Source of the DNA: Haematobia irritans
Taxonomy: Eukaryota > Arthropoda > Insecta > Diptera > Muscidae
NCBI RefSeq assembly: GCF_050003625.1
Contig: NC_134399.1
Span: 107,424,615 to 107,488,614 of the forward strand
Reading direction: 5' to 3'
DNA length: 64,000 nt
The translations under genes were made by a program, and so were the position numbers. Under the pieces are notes generated by a model. It did no database searches and was not told the DNA's origin. It saw only the letters and a list, made by a program, of their open reading frames with translations. Below are positions 40,001 through 48,839 of this stretch, one piece after another. The stretch's first letter is position 1; every line of letters begins with the position of its first letter.

Positions 40001-43000
40001 GAAGATATGGCTGACGAACCCGTTACCACTGCAACAACACCAATCGAACAGAAGCCCAGTCCTGTTTTATTATCCAACGAATCATGTAAGCCCATAGCAT
40101 CTATATTGACCACCAATGTTGGTGGTACCCCGGTAAAACTTGAGTCCTCAATGCTGACAACGAAAATTGCCTATGCTGCTCAACATGATATTACGGCTCC
40201 AATTCCCATTAAAGCTGTTACCGCTATTACTGCCACTAGGGCAACAATTACTCCAACAATTGCTACAAATCCTACGAATATTGTAAATATAGTGGCATCA
40301 CCATCAGGCTTCTCAGCTACTAAGCCTCAAGCCAGTGCCGTTGGAACATTGGTATATGCACCAACTACACTGAAACCTGTAATACAGAGTATTCCACCAG
40401 CAAGTAATGCTTCTACAACGGCTACACCAACCATTCCAAAAAATGTGGTTATAATGCCCACTTCGGCGGTTGGCAGTGGACAAAATGTCTCTCAAGTTGT
40501 AATTGAGAAAAATCAAGATGTTACAGTAACCAATCAAACGAATGTCCTATCTACAGTCCCGAAAACAAGTCAACTAATACGGACGGCTACAACAGTGGGA
40601 TCTGCCTCAGCCGGAGTTCCGATCGATTTGCCAGACATTCCAGCCTCTGTGGTAGTTGCATCAAGTGCAGTACCATCTGTAATGGCGGCAGCTCAGGCCG
40701 CAGCGGCTGCTTTACAAAAACAAGTGACGGCACCGCCACAACCACAACCATCACCCCAATCGAGTCAACCAAATCTAAGTGGAAATATACCCAAACCTAC
40801 ACCTCTTATGCCAACAAACACTACCACCGCAAGTGTTACGTGTCCTTTGCAAACACTTATAACTCCCGTCCAAAGCTCTGGCCCTACAGCATTTGTGGCA
40901 ACATCAAAATCATTTGAGAATTCTACAACTATTAGACCAGTACCCCAGATCATCAAGCCAATCATACCGCCGTCCAATTTACCCTTGTCAGCCAAGACAG
41001 CTATTTTCCAGCCTTTGCAATCCTCCCTCTCACCTGCCAGTATTCCGGCATCTAGTTCAGGTTTTTATCTCGATCCACGTACAGAATTGAGGCCTGATGA
41101 TGGATTAAAACCGCTGGGAGATGTACAAGTACCCCAAAGTTCTGCATCCACTGTTGCCACAAGTAGTACAAGTATTCCATCAAAAGAGACATCAAACACC
41201 AATGTGGCTCCCATGGAAATAACATCTGCTATATCCGATACGCACAGTGATTCCATAAATCAATTAAGGTGTGAAGAAACAATTCCCGGTAGTCCTGCTT
41301 CTGTTATAGCAGGACGTGAAGATTCACAGGAACGTGCAGCAACAACACTACTGCCAGATTCTGGAGTAAACGAAAAAGACTTTTCAGTTTTGGGCGTCAA
41401 TAAGGAATCAACAATAGTTGACCATTCTGGTGGATCAGCATGTGGTGGCGGTGGGGTTGTTGTTGCAGCACCGAGTGCTGCCAATAGCTCTCCCAATGAT
41501 TCTGGCAGCCAAGAGGATGAGTCCAGTGAAGACATTAAAAAGGATGTTGATATTGAAAGTGATGTGTCACCCCGTAAACGTAGACGTACGCGTAAGCAAA
41601 CGGAATCTGGTGTGGGTTCTTTAACAGCTGAACAAACTCAACAACAACAGCAGCAACAACATTTGCAACAACAAACGAAACGACGTCGAGCTTTGACGAT
41701 AAACAAAAATAAAACAGGTATTTTCTTTTTGTTGAAGATCCTCGTATTTCGAATGATATTCTAATTACTCCGCATATTATTTATTGTTACAGCTGGTTCT
41801 GATAGCGATGATAACTCGGATAATATTTCACAGCGTAGTTCGCACGCCTCTAGGCATAGTTTGCAGCAACAACAACAGTCACAACAAAATCTATCGGGTT
41901 CAAAGCCTTGTCCATATAACTTCTTGGTGCAATTAGGTAAGTTATACTTTTGTTATTTGTAATTTTTGCTATGAATATAAATGAAATGTGTAGCAATATT
42001 TTGAAGAAAATCTATATGTAGCAAAAATGATTTAATCATTTGAGAATTCGACAACTATTAGACCAGTACCCCAGATCATCAAGCTGATTATACCGCCGTC
42101 CAATTTACTCTTGTCAACCAATACAGCTATTTTCCAGCCTTTGCAATCCCCCCTCTCACCTGCCAGTATTCAGGCATCTAGTTCATATTATATGTAGCAA
42201 AATTGATTTAAGGTTAGGTTAGCCCGAGCCCATTGTGATACCACAGTGGTGGACTTCTCTCTTTTTCCTGTGTGCTGCCCAATTCTTTGTTTAGCTCAAT
42301 GACAGCCCGACTGGCAATTCCAGAAATCTAAAAAGACAAGGTACCTCCTTTTTATAGCCGAGTCCGAACGACGTTCCACATTGCGGTGAGACCACTAAGA
42401 AAAGCTTTTCTTAGTGAAAGGGAACAATCCATCACATAGAAACTTTTTGGTGTTTGGTCGAAGCTGAGATTGAACCCATGACCATTTTTATGCAAGGCGG
42501 GCATGTCAACCATTGCACCATGCTGGCTCCAAAGCATTGTGCCGATCAGCCAGAGCTGGCGAGTTCAGATAGAATGGAGTTCTAGCTGATTCCTTGGCGT
42601 CCAAGGATGATTTTACAGATGTTTCGCACAATCAACCCTGAAGAGAGGACAATATGAAAAAATAGAGACCGTATATATTATTACCTGTACCTAAATTGTA
42701 TACCTGGATGTGAAAATGAAAAATGTGTGTTTTCCTCGTACATCGCATTATCACTCGTTATCATTTTATTTAAAGACGCATAGACCTTAACTTTTACAAA
42801 TTTCTCTTTCCTTTTGTAATCCTCTCACTTTAACTCGTCGCCACCAGGGCCATCTAATTAAAAAATAGAATTAATTTAAAAAAAAATAACGCTGTAGTAG
42901 TCATTGTTTGTGGTAATCGAGAGTATTCGTTGGCAGTAAGTCATTATTTCCATTCAAAATGTGTTGCCAAAAGCTCTTGACAATGAGTTCCAGCTTAACT

Positions 43001-44122
43001 ACTTACCAAAATTTTTGCAGGGATTACTACTGCTGAAGGCTATGAACGAATAGTGTGTCTTCATGTGTTTTTTTTTTTCACGATAATTTCTTGGAACGTG
43101 TGAACAATCGTGATTGTGCGTGGTTGAATTTTCTCCATTCACATGTGATTCGTGCATGGTTACGATTTTCCACTTTGTGATGCCCACCATACTATAGTGC
43201 GTGTGTGTTGTCACTGAGCTTAACATAGAATCGGGCAGCACTCAGTGATAAGAGAGAAGTTCACCAATGTGGTATCACAATGGACTGAATAGTCTAAGTG
43301 AGCCTGATACATCGGGCTGCCACCTAACCTAACCTATAGTCCGTGTGTAAAATATTTCCCTCGTGGATGAGCGCCAGTAACATTTCACGCATGTGGACAC
43401 CTCTAATGCACACCACTAGGAAGAGCAGTATCTCTAGTTAGATACTAAAATATATTTAAGGTTATGGTGGAACGATTCTTTAGCTAGTTGTTAATATAAC
43501 GGACATGGAGAAAAATAATGAAGGAACAATATAAGTGGTCCTAGTCACTTTTATTTTGGCTGTGAAGAAAGTCGGAGCATTATGGTGCATGCAAATACGC
43601 ACAAAAAAATTTTTTTCTGAATCAATCACGAAATTAATTGATCCAATTAATTTTTTAATTGAAATGTCTTCAATCACAGAAATGATAGTATCAATTAAAA
43701 AATTAATTGAAGGACAATTAAAAAAAAAATTGATCCAATTAAATAATTAACTGATACTATTAACTTTTGCGATTGTTTTTGTTTCAATTAAAAAATTTGT
43801 TGAATCAATTAAATTTTTAATTGAATGTTTTTTTTTTTAACTCAATTAAAATTTTAATTCGAAAAATTTTCGTGCATTTTTTTTCTATGAACTTTCTATG
43901 AATTGGAATATTTTTAATATTTAATTTTTGTTTTCAGATCCATCTCTTAGTCCCGATCAATGTATAGCAATATTACTAAAGCAAATACAGGATTTAAGAA
44001 AAACTTACAACATCATCAAGAGCGATTTGGCCAGTATTGATAGAAGACGGAAAAAACTTCGTCGCCGAGAACGTGAAAAGAAACAATTAATGCAAAATCA
44101 ACAACAAATGAAAGTAGGCTAA
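22083..44122 (+). CDS. htk: htk (hat-trick), ARID4A/B-type chromatin co-repressor, five coding exons
   Basis: Coding exons 22083-22088, 22239-24027, 36345-41717, 41793-41936 and 43938-44122 join in frame at GT-AG borders to 2498 residues. The first exon codes only Met-Gln and is fixed by ATGCAG|GTAAGT. Tudor-like N-terminus ([32 protein letters not shown]) at about 10-120; RBB1NT at about 175-240 ([10 protein letters not shown]); ARID at about 298-390 ([18 protein letters not shown]). A Lys/Glu-rich charged stretch lies at about 540-585 and a chromo-barrel at about 644-700 ([17 protein letters not shown]). Then come about 1500 low-complexity Ser/Thr/Pro-rich residues, a basic [11 protein letters not shown], polyGln, and a conserved basic C-terminal helix ([17 protein letters not shown]). 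Vertebrate ARID4 proteins act in Sin3/HDAC repression; the same role is inferred here. Intron 2 is 12.3 kb and hosts other genes. Confidence 0.95.
24028..26371. other. htk intron 2, first part, no gene
   Basis: AT-rich intron sequence between htk exon 2 and the first MITE. Frames at 24378-24563, 25143-25331, 25402-25596 and 26068-26280 are short and show no protein family. A partly repeated phrase (GATATGCCCGAAAT) at about 25214 and 25400 shows a local imperfect duplication. Confidence 0.5.
26372..26620. mobile_element. AT-rich MITE (AATTAATT family), copy 1
   Basis: The element starts near CACACAAAAAATATTTTTTC and ends in TTTTTTTCTGTG, with many AATTAAAAAATTAATTG palindromic modules inside. 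A 31-bp internal tandem duplication (ATTAATTAATTGACAG) is present. Other copies are at 29377, 29901, 43598, 45775, 46568 and 60796. Confidence 0.7.
26934..28763 (-). CDS. SUOX: Sulfite oxidase, mitochondrial (Drosophila Shopper orthologue)
   Basis: Two coding exons, 28763-27803 and 27742-26934, join across a 60-bp GT-AG intron to 589 residues. The N-terminus is a basic mitochondrial presequence followed by a hydrophobic stretch ([14 protein letters not shown], about 65-80), fitting intermembrane-space delivery. A cytochrome b5 domain follows, with haem ligand signatures HPGSDK and YQQHNTEE. The molybdopterin domain has RNHLPVP, the Mo-ligand Cys305 in [11 protein letters not shown], and [12 protein letters not shown]. 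The C-terminal dimerisation domain has [13 protein letters not shown]. The reaction is sulfite to sulfate, passing electrons to cytochrome c, the last step of sulfur amino acid breakdown. The gene lies antisense inside htk intron 2. A minus-strand AATAAA at 26822-26827 is a likely polyadenylation signal. The intron has no in-frame stop, so retention would add 20 residues. Confidence 0.96.
   Translation of the reverse strand: MSFLIKAAHSLRPSYTPGLRCIAAGARELQIKNSWQFNTNGQQHQQYRYFSGNANKPAKNSTTMYTLFTLGCITMGYFVFDNMEKLKRQAVVKAAAKVETKIDSTNAKYKLWHSTERKDLPTFKLDEIQKHNSLENGVWITYGIGVYDITKFIPKHPGSDKIMLGAGSAIDPFWAIYQQHNTEEILTMLEKYRIGNISPEDEVAVDDMGSPWAHEPKRHPLLRPTSERPFNAEPPITILADNFYTPNEFFYVRNHLPVPVIDEKNYELEVEIETKKAGAKKTHKVLTLADIKALPKHNVTAAVMCGGNRRSEMTNVKSVKGILRNCFYTEYFILILVSLIGLSWGAGAVGNAKWSGARLRDVLLAMGVKPNEELHVILEGADLDPTSNPYGASIPLSKAMDERGDVLLAYEMNDKPLNRDHGFPIRVIVPGTVGARNVKWLTRIAVADHESNSHWQQNDYKGFSPSTDWDTVDFTKSPAIQAMPVTSAICTPSAGEKVKVSKDGFVEVRGYAWSGGGRRIVRVDITADKGKNWYVATLEQENEPDGRHYGWSLWTARIPVDAKHKGKEVEIWSKAVDSAYNVQPESFENIWNLRGVLSNAYHRVKILLN
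28764..29376. other. Upstream region of the sulfite oxidase gene within htk intron 2
   Basis: The sequence upstream of the minus-strand SUOX start; its first few hundred bases must include the SUOX promoter and 5' UTR. No other gene or clear repeat was seen. Confidence 0.4.
29377..29615. mobile_element. AT-rich MITE (AATTAATT family), copy 2
   Basis: It begins CACAGAAAAAAAATTTTTTT and ends TATTTTTCTGTA. The interior contains TTCAATCACGAAATTGATTG and TTAATTAAAACAAAC modules shared with the other copies. Confidence 0.7.
29901..30162. mobile_element. AT-rich MITE (AATTAATT family), copy 3
   Basis: It begins GCACAAAAATTAATTGATCC and ends CTTTTTTTCTGTGC. The modules AATTTTTAATTGAAATGTC and ATGATAGTATCAATTAAA are shared with the copies at 43598 and 60796. 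Confidence 0.75.
30163..31023. other. htk intron 2, no gene seen
   Basis: AT-rich sequence without recognisable repeats. It may include the insertion point of the PDIA6 retrocopy, but no target duplication was identified. Confidence 0.4.
31024..31640 (+). pseudogene. Processed pseudogene of a PDIA6/CaBP1-type protein disulfide isomerase
   Basis: The first 62 codons read cleanly from ATG at 31024 as a thioredoxin domain with the active site WCGHC ([16 protein letters not shown]). After [10 protein letters not shown] the frame breaks. Pieces of the rest follow in other frames: [14 protein letters not shown], then GHCKNLA of the second active site with the preceding block deleted. After these come [25 protein letters not shown], then [20 protein letters not shown] and [12 protein letters not shown]. 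No introns, several internal deletions, frameshifts and in-frame stops: a retrocopy that decayed. The C-terminal third is absent. A parent gene elsewhere in the genome is inferred. Confidence 0.88.
31641..33480. other. htk intron 2, no gene seen
   Basis: About 1.8 kb of AT-rich sequence. Short frames at 32196-32384 on both strands overlap each other and show no protein family. No repeat structure was recognised. Confidence 0.5.
33481..35710. repeat. Composite satellite block: two 29-bp arrays split by an AT-rich insertion
   Basis: A short leader (GGTGGATTTCTACC, ATGGTAGATTTTG) precedes array 1 at 33600-34755, about 40 copies of a 29-bp unit with core CTATAGAAATAAAATTTTGAC. A 370-bp AT-rich piece follows (34756-35127), then array 2 at 35128-35705, about 20 copies. 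Copies around 34240-34390 are nearly identical; copies at the edges have diverged, and some carry 1-bp length changes. Every typical unit contains AATAAA on the htk sense strand. The block ends about 640 bp before htk exon 3. Confidence 0.95.
34756..35127. mobile_element. AT-rich insertion within the 29-bp array, possible 3' end of a non-LTR retroposon
   Basis: Unrelated sequence separates the two array halves. It contains five or six AAATT units at 34915-34945 and ends in TTCAATAAATAAAAAATAAA-type sequence, like the 3' tail of a retroposon. No coding sequence remains, so the class is a guess. Confidence 0.4.
36202..36308 (+). repeat. 53-bp tandem duplication beside the htk exon 3 acceptor
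   Basis: A unit containing TTATTGTTGTTTGAAGCTCC and ending GGTTCTAACTT is present twice with a period of 53 bp and essentially no differences. It ends 36 bp upstream of the exon 3 splice acceptor (AG at 36343-36344), next to a run of about 18 T, so it may carry a duplicated branch-point region. Confidence 0.9.
42033..42182 (+). pseudogene. Inserted copy of a 150-bp fragment of htk exon 3
   Basis: The sequence matches htk exon 3 at about 40909-41058 over 150 bp with nine substitutions and no gap, in the same orientation. It is flanked by near-identical direct repeats containing ATATGTAGCAAAAATGATTT (about 42014-42032) and ATATGTAGCAAAATTGATTT (about 42190-42210), which look like a target-site duplication. 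It is not part of an evident exon. Confidence 0.88.
42212..42530 (-). mobile_element. tRNA-derived SINE, minus orientation
   Basis: It runs from a GGTTAGGTTAG tail to the tRNA-like head (CATTGCACCATGCTGGCTCC). It is more diverged than the copy at 11153 and carries a small internal insertion near 42310-42340. No clear target duplication was seen. The tail abuts the direct repeat flanking the htk exon fragment. Confidence 0.85.
43207..43334 (+). mobile_element. 5'-truncated SINE, plus orientation
   Basis: Only the 3' 125 bp or so of the SINE is present, from TGAGCTTAACATAGAATCGG to CACCTAACCTAACC. Flanks TATAGTGCGTGTGT (43193-43206) and TATAGTCCGTGTGT (43335-43348) form a 14-bp target duplication with one mismatch. 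A 5' truncation with a full tail fits LINE-driven reverse transcription from the 3' end. Confidence 0.88.
43598..43889. mobile_element. AT-rich MITE (AATTAATT family), copy 4
   Basis: It starts CGCACAAAAAAATTTTTTTC and ends GTGCATTTTTTTTCTATG. It shares ATGATAGTATCAATTAAAA and TTGAATCAATTAAATTTTT with the copies at 29901 and 60796. It lies just upstream of the last htk exon. Confidence 0.75.
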
Positions 44123-44709
44123 TAAATTAAAGGAAGCCTTTTATCTCCCCCACCCAATATGCCTCCACAACAAATGGAACAATAATGGTTGCAATTCTTT
44201 TATTCTTGTATTATTACGAAATGTAGAGTTTAAGAGTATTTAAAAAAAATCGTACTTTTCCATATAAATTCCCGCATATACATGGTAATGTTCAAAACAT
44301 GAAAGTGTATCTTTATTTTTGTTTAATTGTTATATCGCAATGGAACACAAGTGAGAATTTTCAAATTTAGATATTAGTGGCCCGAGTTGGAAGACACTCC
44401 CTCCCTCAATTTAACCAACTCTATAGTACATGTGTAGATATAGGGGAAAAAAGTAAAACAAGATTTTTTGTAATATTTCCTTTTATCTTTTAAAAAATGA
44501 AAACAATATATATTATTTACATTAGTAATTTGTTAGTAAGTAACAAATAATTAAGTAAAAGAATACATCATGAAATGTATGAACAAAATTAAATCACTCA
44601 CATTTGCTTTTATTTTTCATTTCTTTTTTTCTTTGTGAATATATGAATTATGTTTATAAAATAAAATATGGCAAAATTATAAAAAAATAGTTTGTTCAAT
44701 TTTTGTGTA
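44123..44709. other. Convergent 3' UTR region between htk and the DCXR-like gene
   Basis: About 590 bp separate the two stop codons. A plus-strand AATAAA occurs at about 44659. A minus-strand AATAAA (TTTATT on the plus strand) lies at about 44610, roughly 100 bp past the DCXR-like stop. The two 3' UTRs may overlap. Confidence 0.5.
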
Positions 44710-47700
44710 TTATGAAACCGAATAGCCTCCTTCTAAATTCAAATGATGTCCATTGACAAAACTGGATTTATCGCTTAGCAAATAGACTATGGCATCAACA
44801 ACTTCTTGAACTTCACAGAATCGTCGCTGTGGTATGTGTGCCAAAAGTGGACCAGACTTAGCAGGATCACTCCAATTATCTCGACCCATTTTAGTTAATA
44901 CAACAGTGGGATTTACCGAATTTACACGAATTTTCCTTGGCCCTAATTCTAAAGCCAACGAACGTGTCAGAGAATCTACAGCTGCCTTTGTTGCACTATA
45001 TGCTGCATGACCATCAAATGATCTCGATGCTGCCAGTGAAGACACCATAACAATACTTGCATTTTCCTTTAGTTTGGGCAAAACGGTTTGTGTAACATTG
45101 AAAACTGCTTTGATATTAACATCGAATGTGCTGGAAAAATTAAAAGTTACATTTTAATTATTGAAGAATGGCGGAGATAGATCAGAAAATAAATGCCTTA
45201 AAGTGCTAAAATATTTATTGCGTACAATTTCATCTTTTGAAATTAATCACCGGGGAAAATCTTAAGAAATTAATTGCAAAGTGAATTGTGAATAACACCT
45301 GAGTTCCACAACGAGAGTGTGAGTAAGGAAGGAAGAAAAAAAAAAAAACAAAAATCGCCAACGAGGCCAATATTGTTAGAGTTATTAAATCCAATGTTGT
45401 TAGCGTTATTGAATTTATTTCATCTTAAAATTAAAAGGAAGGGGATAGATCAGAAAATAAATGCCTTAAAGTGCTAAAATATTTATTGCGTACAATTTCA
45501 TCTTTTGAAATTAATCACCGGGGAAATCTTAAGAAATTGATTGCAAAGTGAATTACACCTGAGGTCCACAACGAAAAAATAAAAAATAAAAAAATAAAAA
45601 AAATCGCCAACGATTATTCAATTTATTTCATCTTAAAATTAAATAATTTCACTAACACTCACGACCTTGAGTATGCAACACGTACACTGATGTGGCAGCC
45701 GCTGGCCAATGGATGGGGTCCATCGGGTCAATCCGGTACACAGGACCCGCCGCCGTGTTACAACAACAACTTTGAGCATGCACATTTTTTTGTTTCAATC
45801 AAGAAATTGATCCAATTAAATTTTTAATTGAAATGTCTTTAATCACGAAAATGATAGTATCAATCACAGTTTTAATTGGACATTAAAAAAATACTTGATT
45901 AAAAAGTTAATTGATTTCATTAACAAATTTCAATTAAATTTTTTTAATTGAATCAATTAAAAATTTAATTGATGTTGATTGCAAAAGTCAATTAATTTTT
46001 TCATTAAAAACGTAACTATTTTCAATTACTTTCTTAACTGGCTTACGGCCGTTTTCATGTAGCTCAGTTAGGCTTTAACTGCCAGTTAACAGAAAGAAAA
46101 ATGGAAATATCTTTTCTCCGGTTAACCTTAACTGAAAATTTTTCAGCAATTAAGTTTCTAACTGGCATATGGAATATATACGCAAGATGACAGATATGTA
46201 GATATCACGGTTTAAAAGTTCATTAGCTAATGTAGCACTAACGGAGCTTCATGGGGGGTTAGGGTTTTTAGTTTGATTCAAAAATTTATTGTTTGAAATT
46301 TTTAGTTAAAAATTAAAAAAATTCCATCACTTTTTTATGTGATTTACGGTAAGGTCACACTAGGCAAATATTTGACAGAATTAAAAAAAGAATTCGTTAC
46401 CACAGTGAAACCAGCAAAGATTTTTAACACATATTGGATACATAACATCACGATAGGAGCGTTTCCCAAAAACTGTATTCAGATATTTGGGGTATGGTCC
46501 TGGAAAAAGTTTGACACTCATTTTGGTCAAATATTTGCATAGTGTGATCATACCCTTAGTCTTCCGAGTCTGATTAAAAAGTTTATTGTATCAATTAATT
46601 TTTCAATTAAAAATTTCAATCATTGACTTAATTAACTTAATGCTTCTATCTTGATTGAAAAGTTAATTGTATCAATAAATTGAAGAAATTTCCAGCTTCA
46701 ATCAACTTTTTAATTGGAAATATTTTTGTGATATTTTTTCTGTGTGCTAACGATTTTATTCTCGTTTACTACACACAAAGAAATTTATTGGTAGACACAT
46801 CACGAAAGTCTGCTAAAACTGCAAAGAAGCCAGCTGAAAAAGGGGAACAAGTCATTGTTTGCTGAAATGTTAAAAAGGTAGACCATAAATTAAACTATAT
46901 ATTACGAGTATAACTAAAAAAGCTGAATGTTTCTCAAGATAAGGCATAACATCAAAAAAGTATTCGGTGCTTACATTTAGTAGCTTTTATGTACAGTGAA
47001 ACCTCTGTTATTGTTGTAGAATTTTGAAGAAGCTGATTTAATAATCCTTAAGTTAACAATAGACATAATATAAAACTGAAAATTCTTATAATGATCGTGC
47101 GATACTGGAATATACCCTAAGTTCATCCACGGTGGCTCTTACATCTCAGAAAATAGACCTTCGATAAACTATAAAAGCAGCAACAATAGTCTTGAAACAA
47201 TTCCTCCTCCGCCAAAAGTTTCACGTTATGTTCAATTTTGTAATTTAGTGTTTTCTCCACTACTTACTCATCAAAATCCTGTTCTGTTAATTCAACGAAA
47301 GGTCTTATAATAGCAACACCTGCATTGTTAACCAATCCATCAAGAGTTGGAACACTTGCTAGCACTTGTCGCACCTGGGACCAATCTTTAAGATCCACCT
47401 AAAAGTTTTTTTTATTTTTAAAATACCGAGATAATTCGCCCTGCTTTTCAAGACTACTTGCCTGAAAAGTTTGTATAGATGAATTGAATGATCGTAACTC
47501 CTTTAATTGTTCATTGGAACGGGCCACAGCGACCACATTAGCTCCTGCCTCAGCAAGTTGTTTACACAAATCATTACCAATGCCTTACAGAAAAACAAAC
47601 ACATAATGGACAATTATTTTTCACAACAATATTAATACGAATATTTTTGTTTAAAATCTAAAAGCAAATAATAGATTAAGTTAAAGGTCAAATAAAGGCA

Positions 47701-47841
47701 ATATCACAGACTAATCTTATTTGATAGTGTAGAAACAGAACAATTATCATCTGAACAAGATTTTATTATTAAACCTCCCCCTTGCTTACCTGCACCAGCA
47801 CCGGTAACAAGTATTGTTTTGTTCTTCATATTCTCATACAT
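44710..47841 (-). CDS. DCXR: DCXR-type short-chain dehydrogenase (dicarbonyl/L-xylulose reductase), four exons
   Basis: Exons 47841-47790, 47583-47462, 47398-47268 and 45130-44710 join in frame to 241 residues, matching the human enzyme's 244. The N-terminal cofactor motif TGAGAGIG spans the exon 1/2 junction; LVNNAGVAIIRPF is in exon 3. The catalytic Ser133, Tyr146 and Lys150 lie in VSSLAASRSFDGHAAYSATK. LELGPRKIRVNSVNPTVV and the C-terminal NLEGGY are typical of the DCXR branch. The family reduces dicarbonyls and L-xylulose with NADPH; the substrate here is inferred. Start at 47841 (MYENMKNKT); an in-frame ATG at 47829 is an alternative, and the open frame continuing upstream to 48039 is probably 5' UTR. 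Intron 2 begins GC, not GT (CAG|gcaagt). Intron 3 is 2.1 kb and repeat-rich. Confidence 0.92.
45176..45566. repeat. Duplicated ~125-bp segment
   Basis: A segment beginning GATAGATCAGAAAATAAATG and running through ATTAATCACCGGGGAAA to CCACAACGA is present at 45176 and again at about 45443. The copies differ by small gaps. Each is followed by an A-rich run and AATCGCCAACGA. Confidence 0.88.
45775..46010. mobile_element. AT-rich MITE (AATTAATT family), copy 5
   Basis: It begins GCATGCACATTTTTTTG and contains AAATGATAGTATCAATCACA and palindromic AATTAAAAATTTAATTG modules. The right end is not sharply defined. Confidence 0.6.
46349..46558. mobile_element. ~210-bp foldback MITE
   Basis: The left end contains AAGGTCACACTAGGCAAATA and the right end, on the minus strand, ATGATCACACTATGCAAATA. 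Both run on to TTTGACAG/TTTGACCA. The termini are inverted over about 30 bp with mismatches. The short frame at 46339-46542 lies wholly inside. Confidence 0.7.
46568..46746. mobile_element. AT-rich MITE (AATTAATT family), copy 6
   Basis: A shorter copy with AAAGTTAATTGTATCAAT modules, ending GATATTTTTTCTGTGTGC. Confidence 0.6.
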
Positions 47842-48222
47842 TGTGCCGGTATAACCACTCCAAACGAGTAGGAATAAGAAACTAGAAGAAATATTCGTAT
47901 CATAGAATGTACCTATATGTTTTATGTGGATTCTATTGCAGAAAAGCTTTAAGCTTTCATCAGGAAACAGCTTACAGTTTAATTTCTTTCCGTTAGCTAT
48001 GGGTAGAAATTGAAAATAAATCGCTTTGAAGAATCTCATAGGCGATAGATCGCTGAGATGCGATAAAATGAGGAATTTTTATATGCTTGGAAAATAATTT
48101 CTTATTGCATTTGATAAGGTTTTGATAACAGGCAGTCTCCACCAGATAATGATATCAGTAATAAGTAGATATTAATTTGCTGCGTTCATTTACAAATTCC
48201 TTTCAAAGAAATTGAAATACAG

Positions 48223-48565
48223 AACCACACTTTAACCTTCCGAAAAAAGGCTTTACATGATAGCTGCCTTATGCCGAAATAAATTCGTACAAACATAACT
48301 CTTTTCCTTTGCCACCGTCAAATCATCGATTTGAGTGCAGTTGGCTGGGTTTATTTCGAGCGTGTTTCCTCTTCTTTCTTTCATTCGTTTTGTTTTGTTA
48401 TTGTTGGTTTTGTTCTTTAATCATTGTTGTCGTTTTCTTGATTTCAGCTTAAAACCATGCATTGACTAAACGGTGGCAAAGGAAAAGAGTTATGTTTGTA
48501 CGAATTTATTTCGGCATAAGCCAGCTATCATGTAAAACCTTTTTTCGGAAGGTTCAAGTGTGGTT
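48223..48565. mobile_element. Foldback element with 95-bp arms, upstream of the DCXR-like gene
   Basis: The arms at 48223-48317 and 48471-48565 are reverse complements with about three mismatches, starting AACCACACTTTAACCTTCCG and ending CCTTTGCCACCG. They enclose a 153-bp loop. About 85 bp of the loop (48389-48471) reappears in inverted orientation at 48758-48842, so two related elements overlap or nest here. Confidence 0.85.
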
Positions 48566-48839
48566 CATTGTTAGGTTTAATGAACTGCCTGAATTTATTC
48601 TGATAATTGGTTGATAGTTTTGCTGCAAGTAGAGGATGCTGATGAGGAATGTGGTAATTCCGAAATGTGCGTCCATCCAACCATCTTGCAGTCTATAGGA
48701 CTTTGCCCAAATAAATTTGACAAACATTCTTTTCCTCTGTTGGTTAAGCTACACTTGTAGTTTAGTCAATGCATGGTTTTAGGCTGAAATCAAGAAAACG
48801 ACAACAATGACTAAAGAACAAAACCAACAATAATAAAAC

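Larger units (their letters stand above)
41937..43937. other. htk intron 4 (2.0 kb) with exon-fragment copy, two SINEs and a MITE
   Basis: The intron runs between exons 41793-41936 and 43938-44122. It holds an htk exon 3 fragment copy (42033-42182), SINEs at 42212-42530 and 43207-43334, and an AT-rich MITE at 43598-43889. The rest (42531-43206) shows no gene. Confidence 0.8.
45131..47267. other. Intron 3 of the DCXR-like gene, repeat-rich
   Basis: It contains a duplicated ~125-bp segment (45176 and 45443), AT-rich MITE copies (45775-46010 and 46568-46746) and a foldback MITE at 46349-46558. The interval 46011-46348 carries repeated TTAACTG/CAGTTAA phrases. The region 46747-47267 shows no gene; a TACAGTGAAACCTCTG fragment at about 46993 matches the ends of the element at 50097. 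Confidence 0.75.

Noticed and set aside
36580..41535. Many long frames opposite or alongside htk exon 3
   Set aside because: They arise from the Ser/Thr/Pro-rich codon bias of the htk coding strand; none has domain character or its own splice signals.
42033..42182. An alternative htk exon
   Set aside because: It resembles coding sequence only because it is a copied piece of exon 3; no acceptor or donor flanks it and it carries substitutions changing codons.
47842..48039. N-terminal extension of the DCXR-like protein
   Set aside because: The open frame continues upstream, but the family starts immediately before the TGAGAG motif and the upstream residues show no similarity, so it is treated as 5' UTR.
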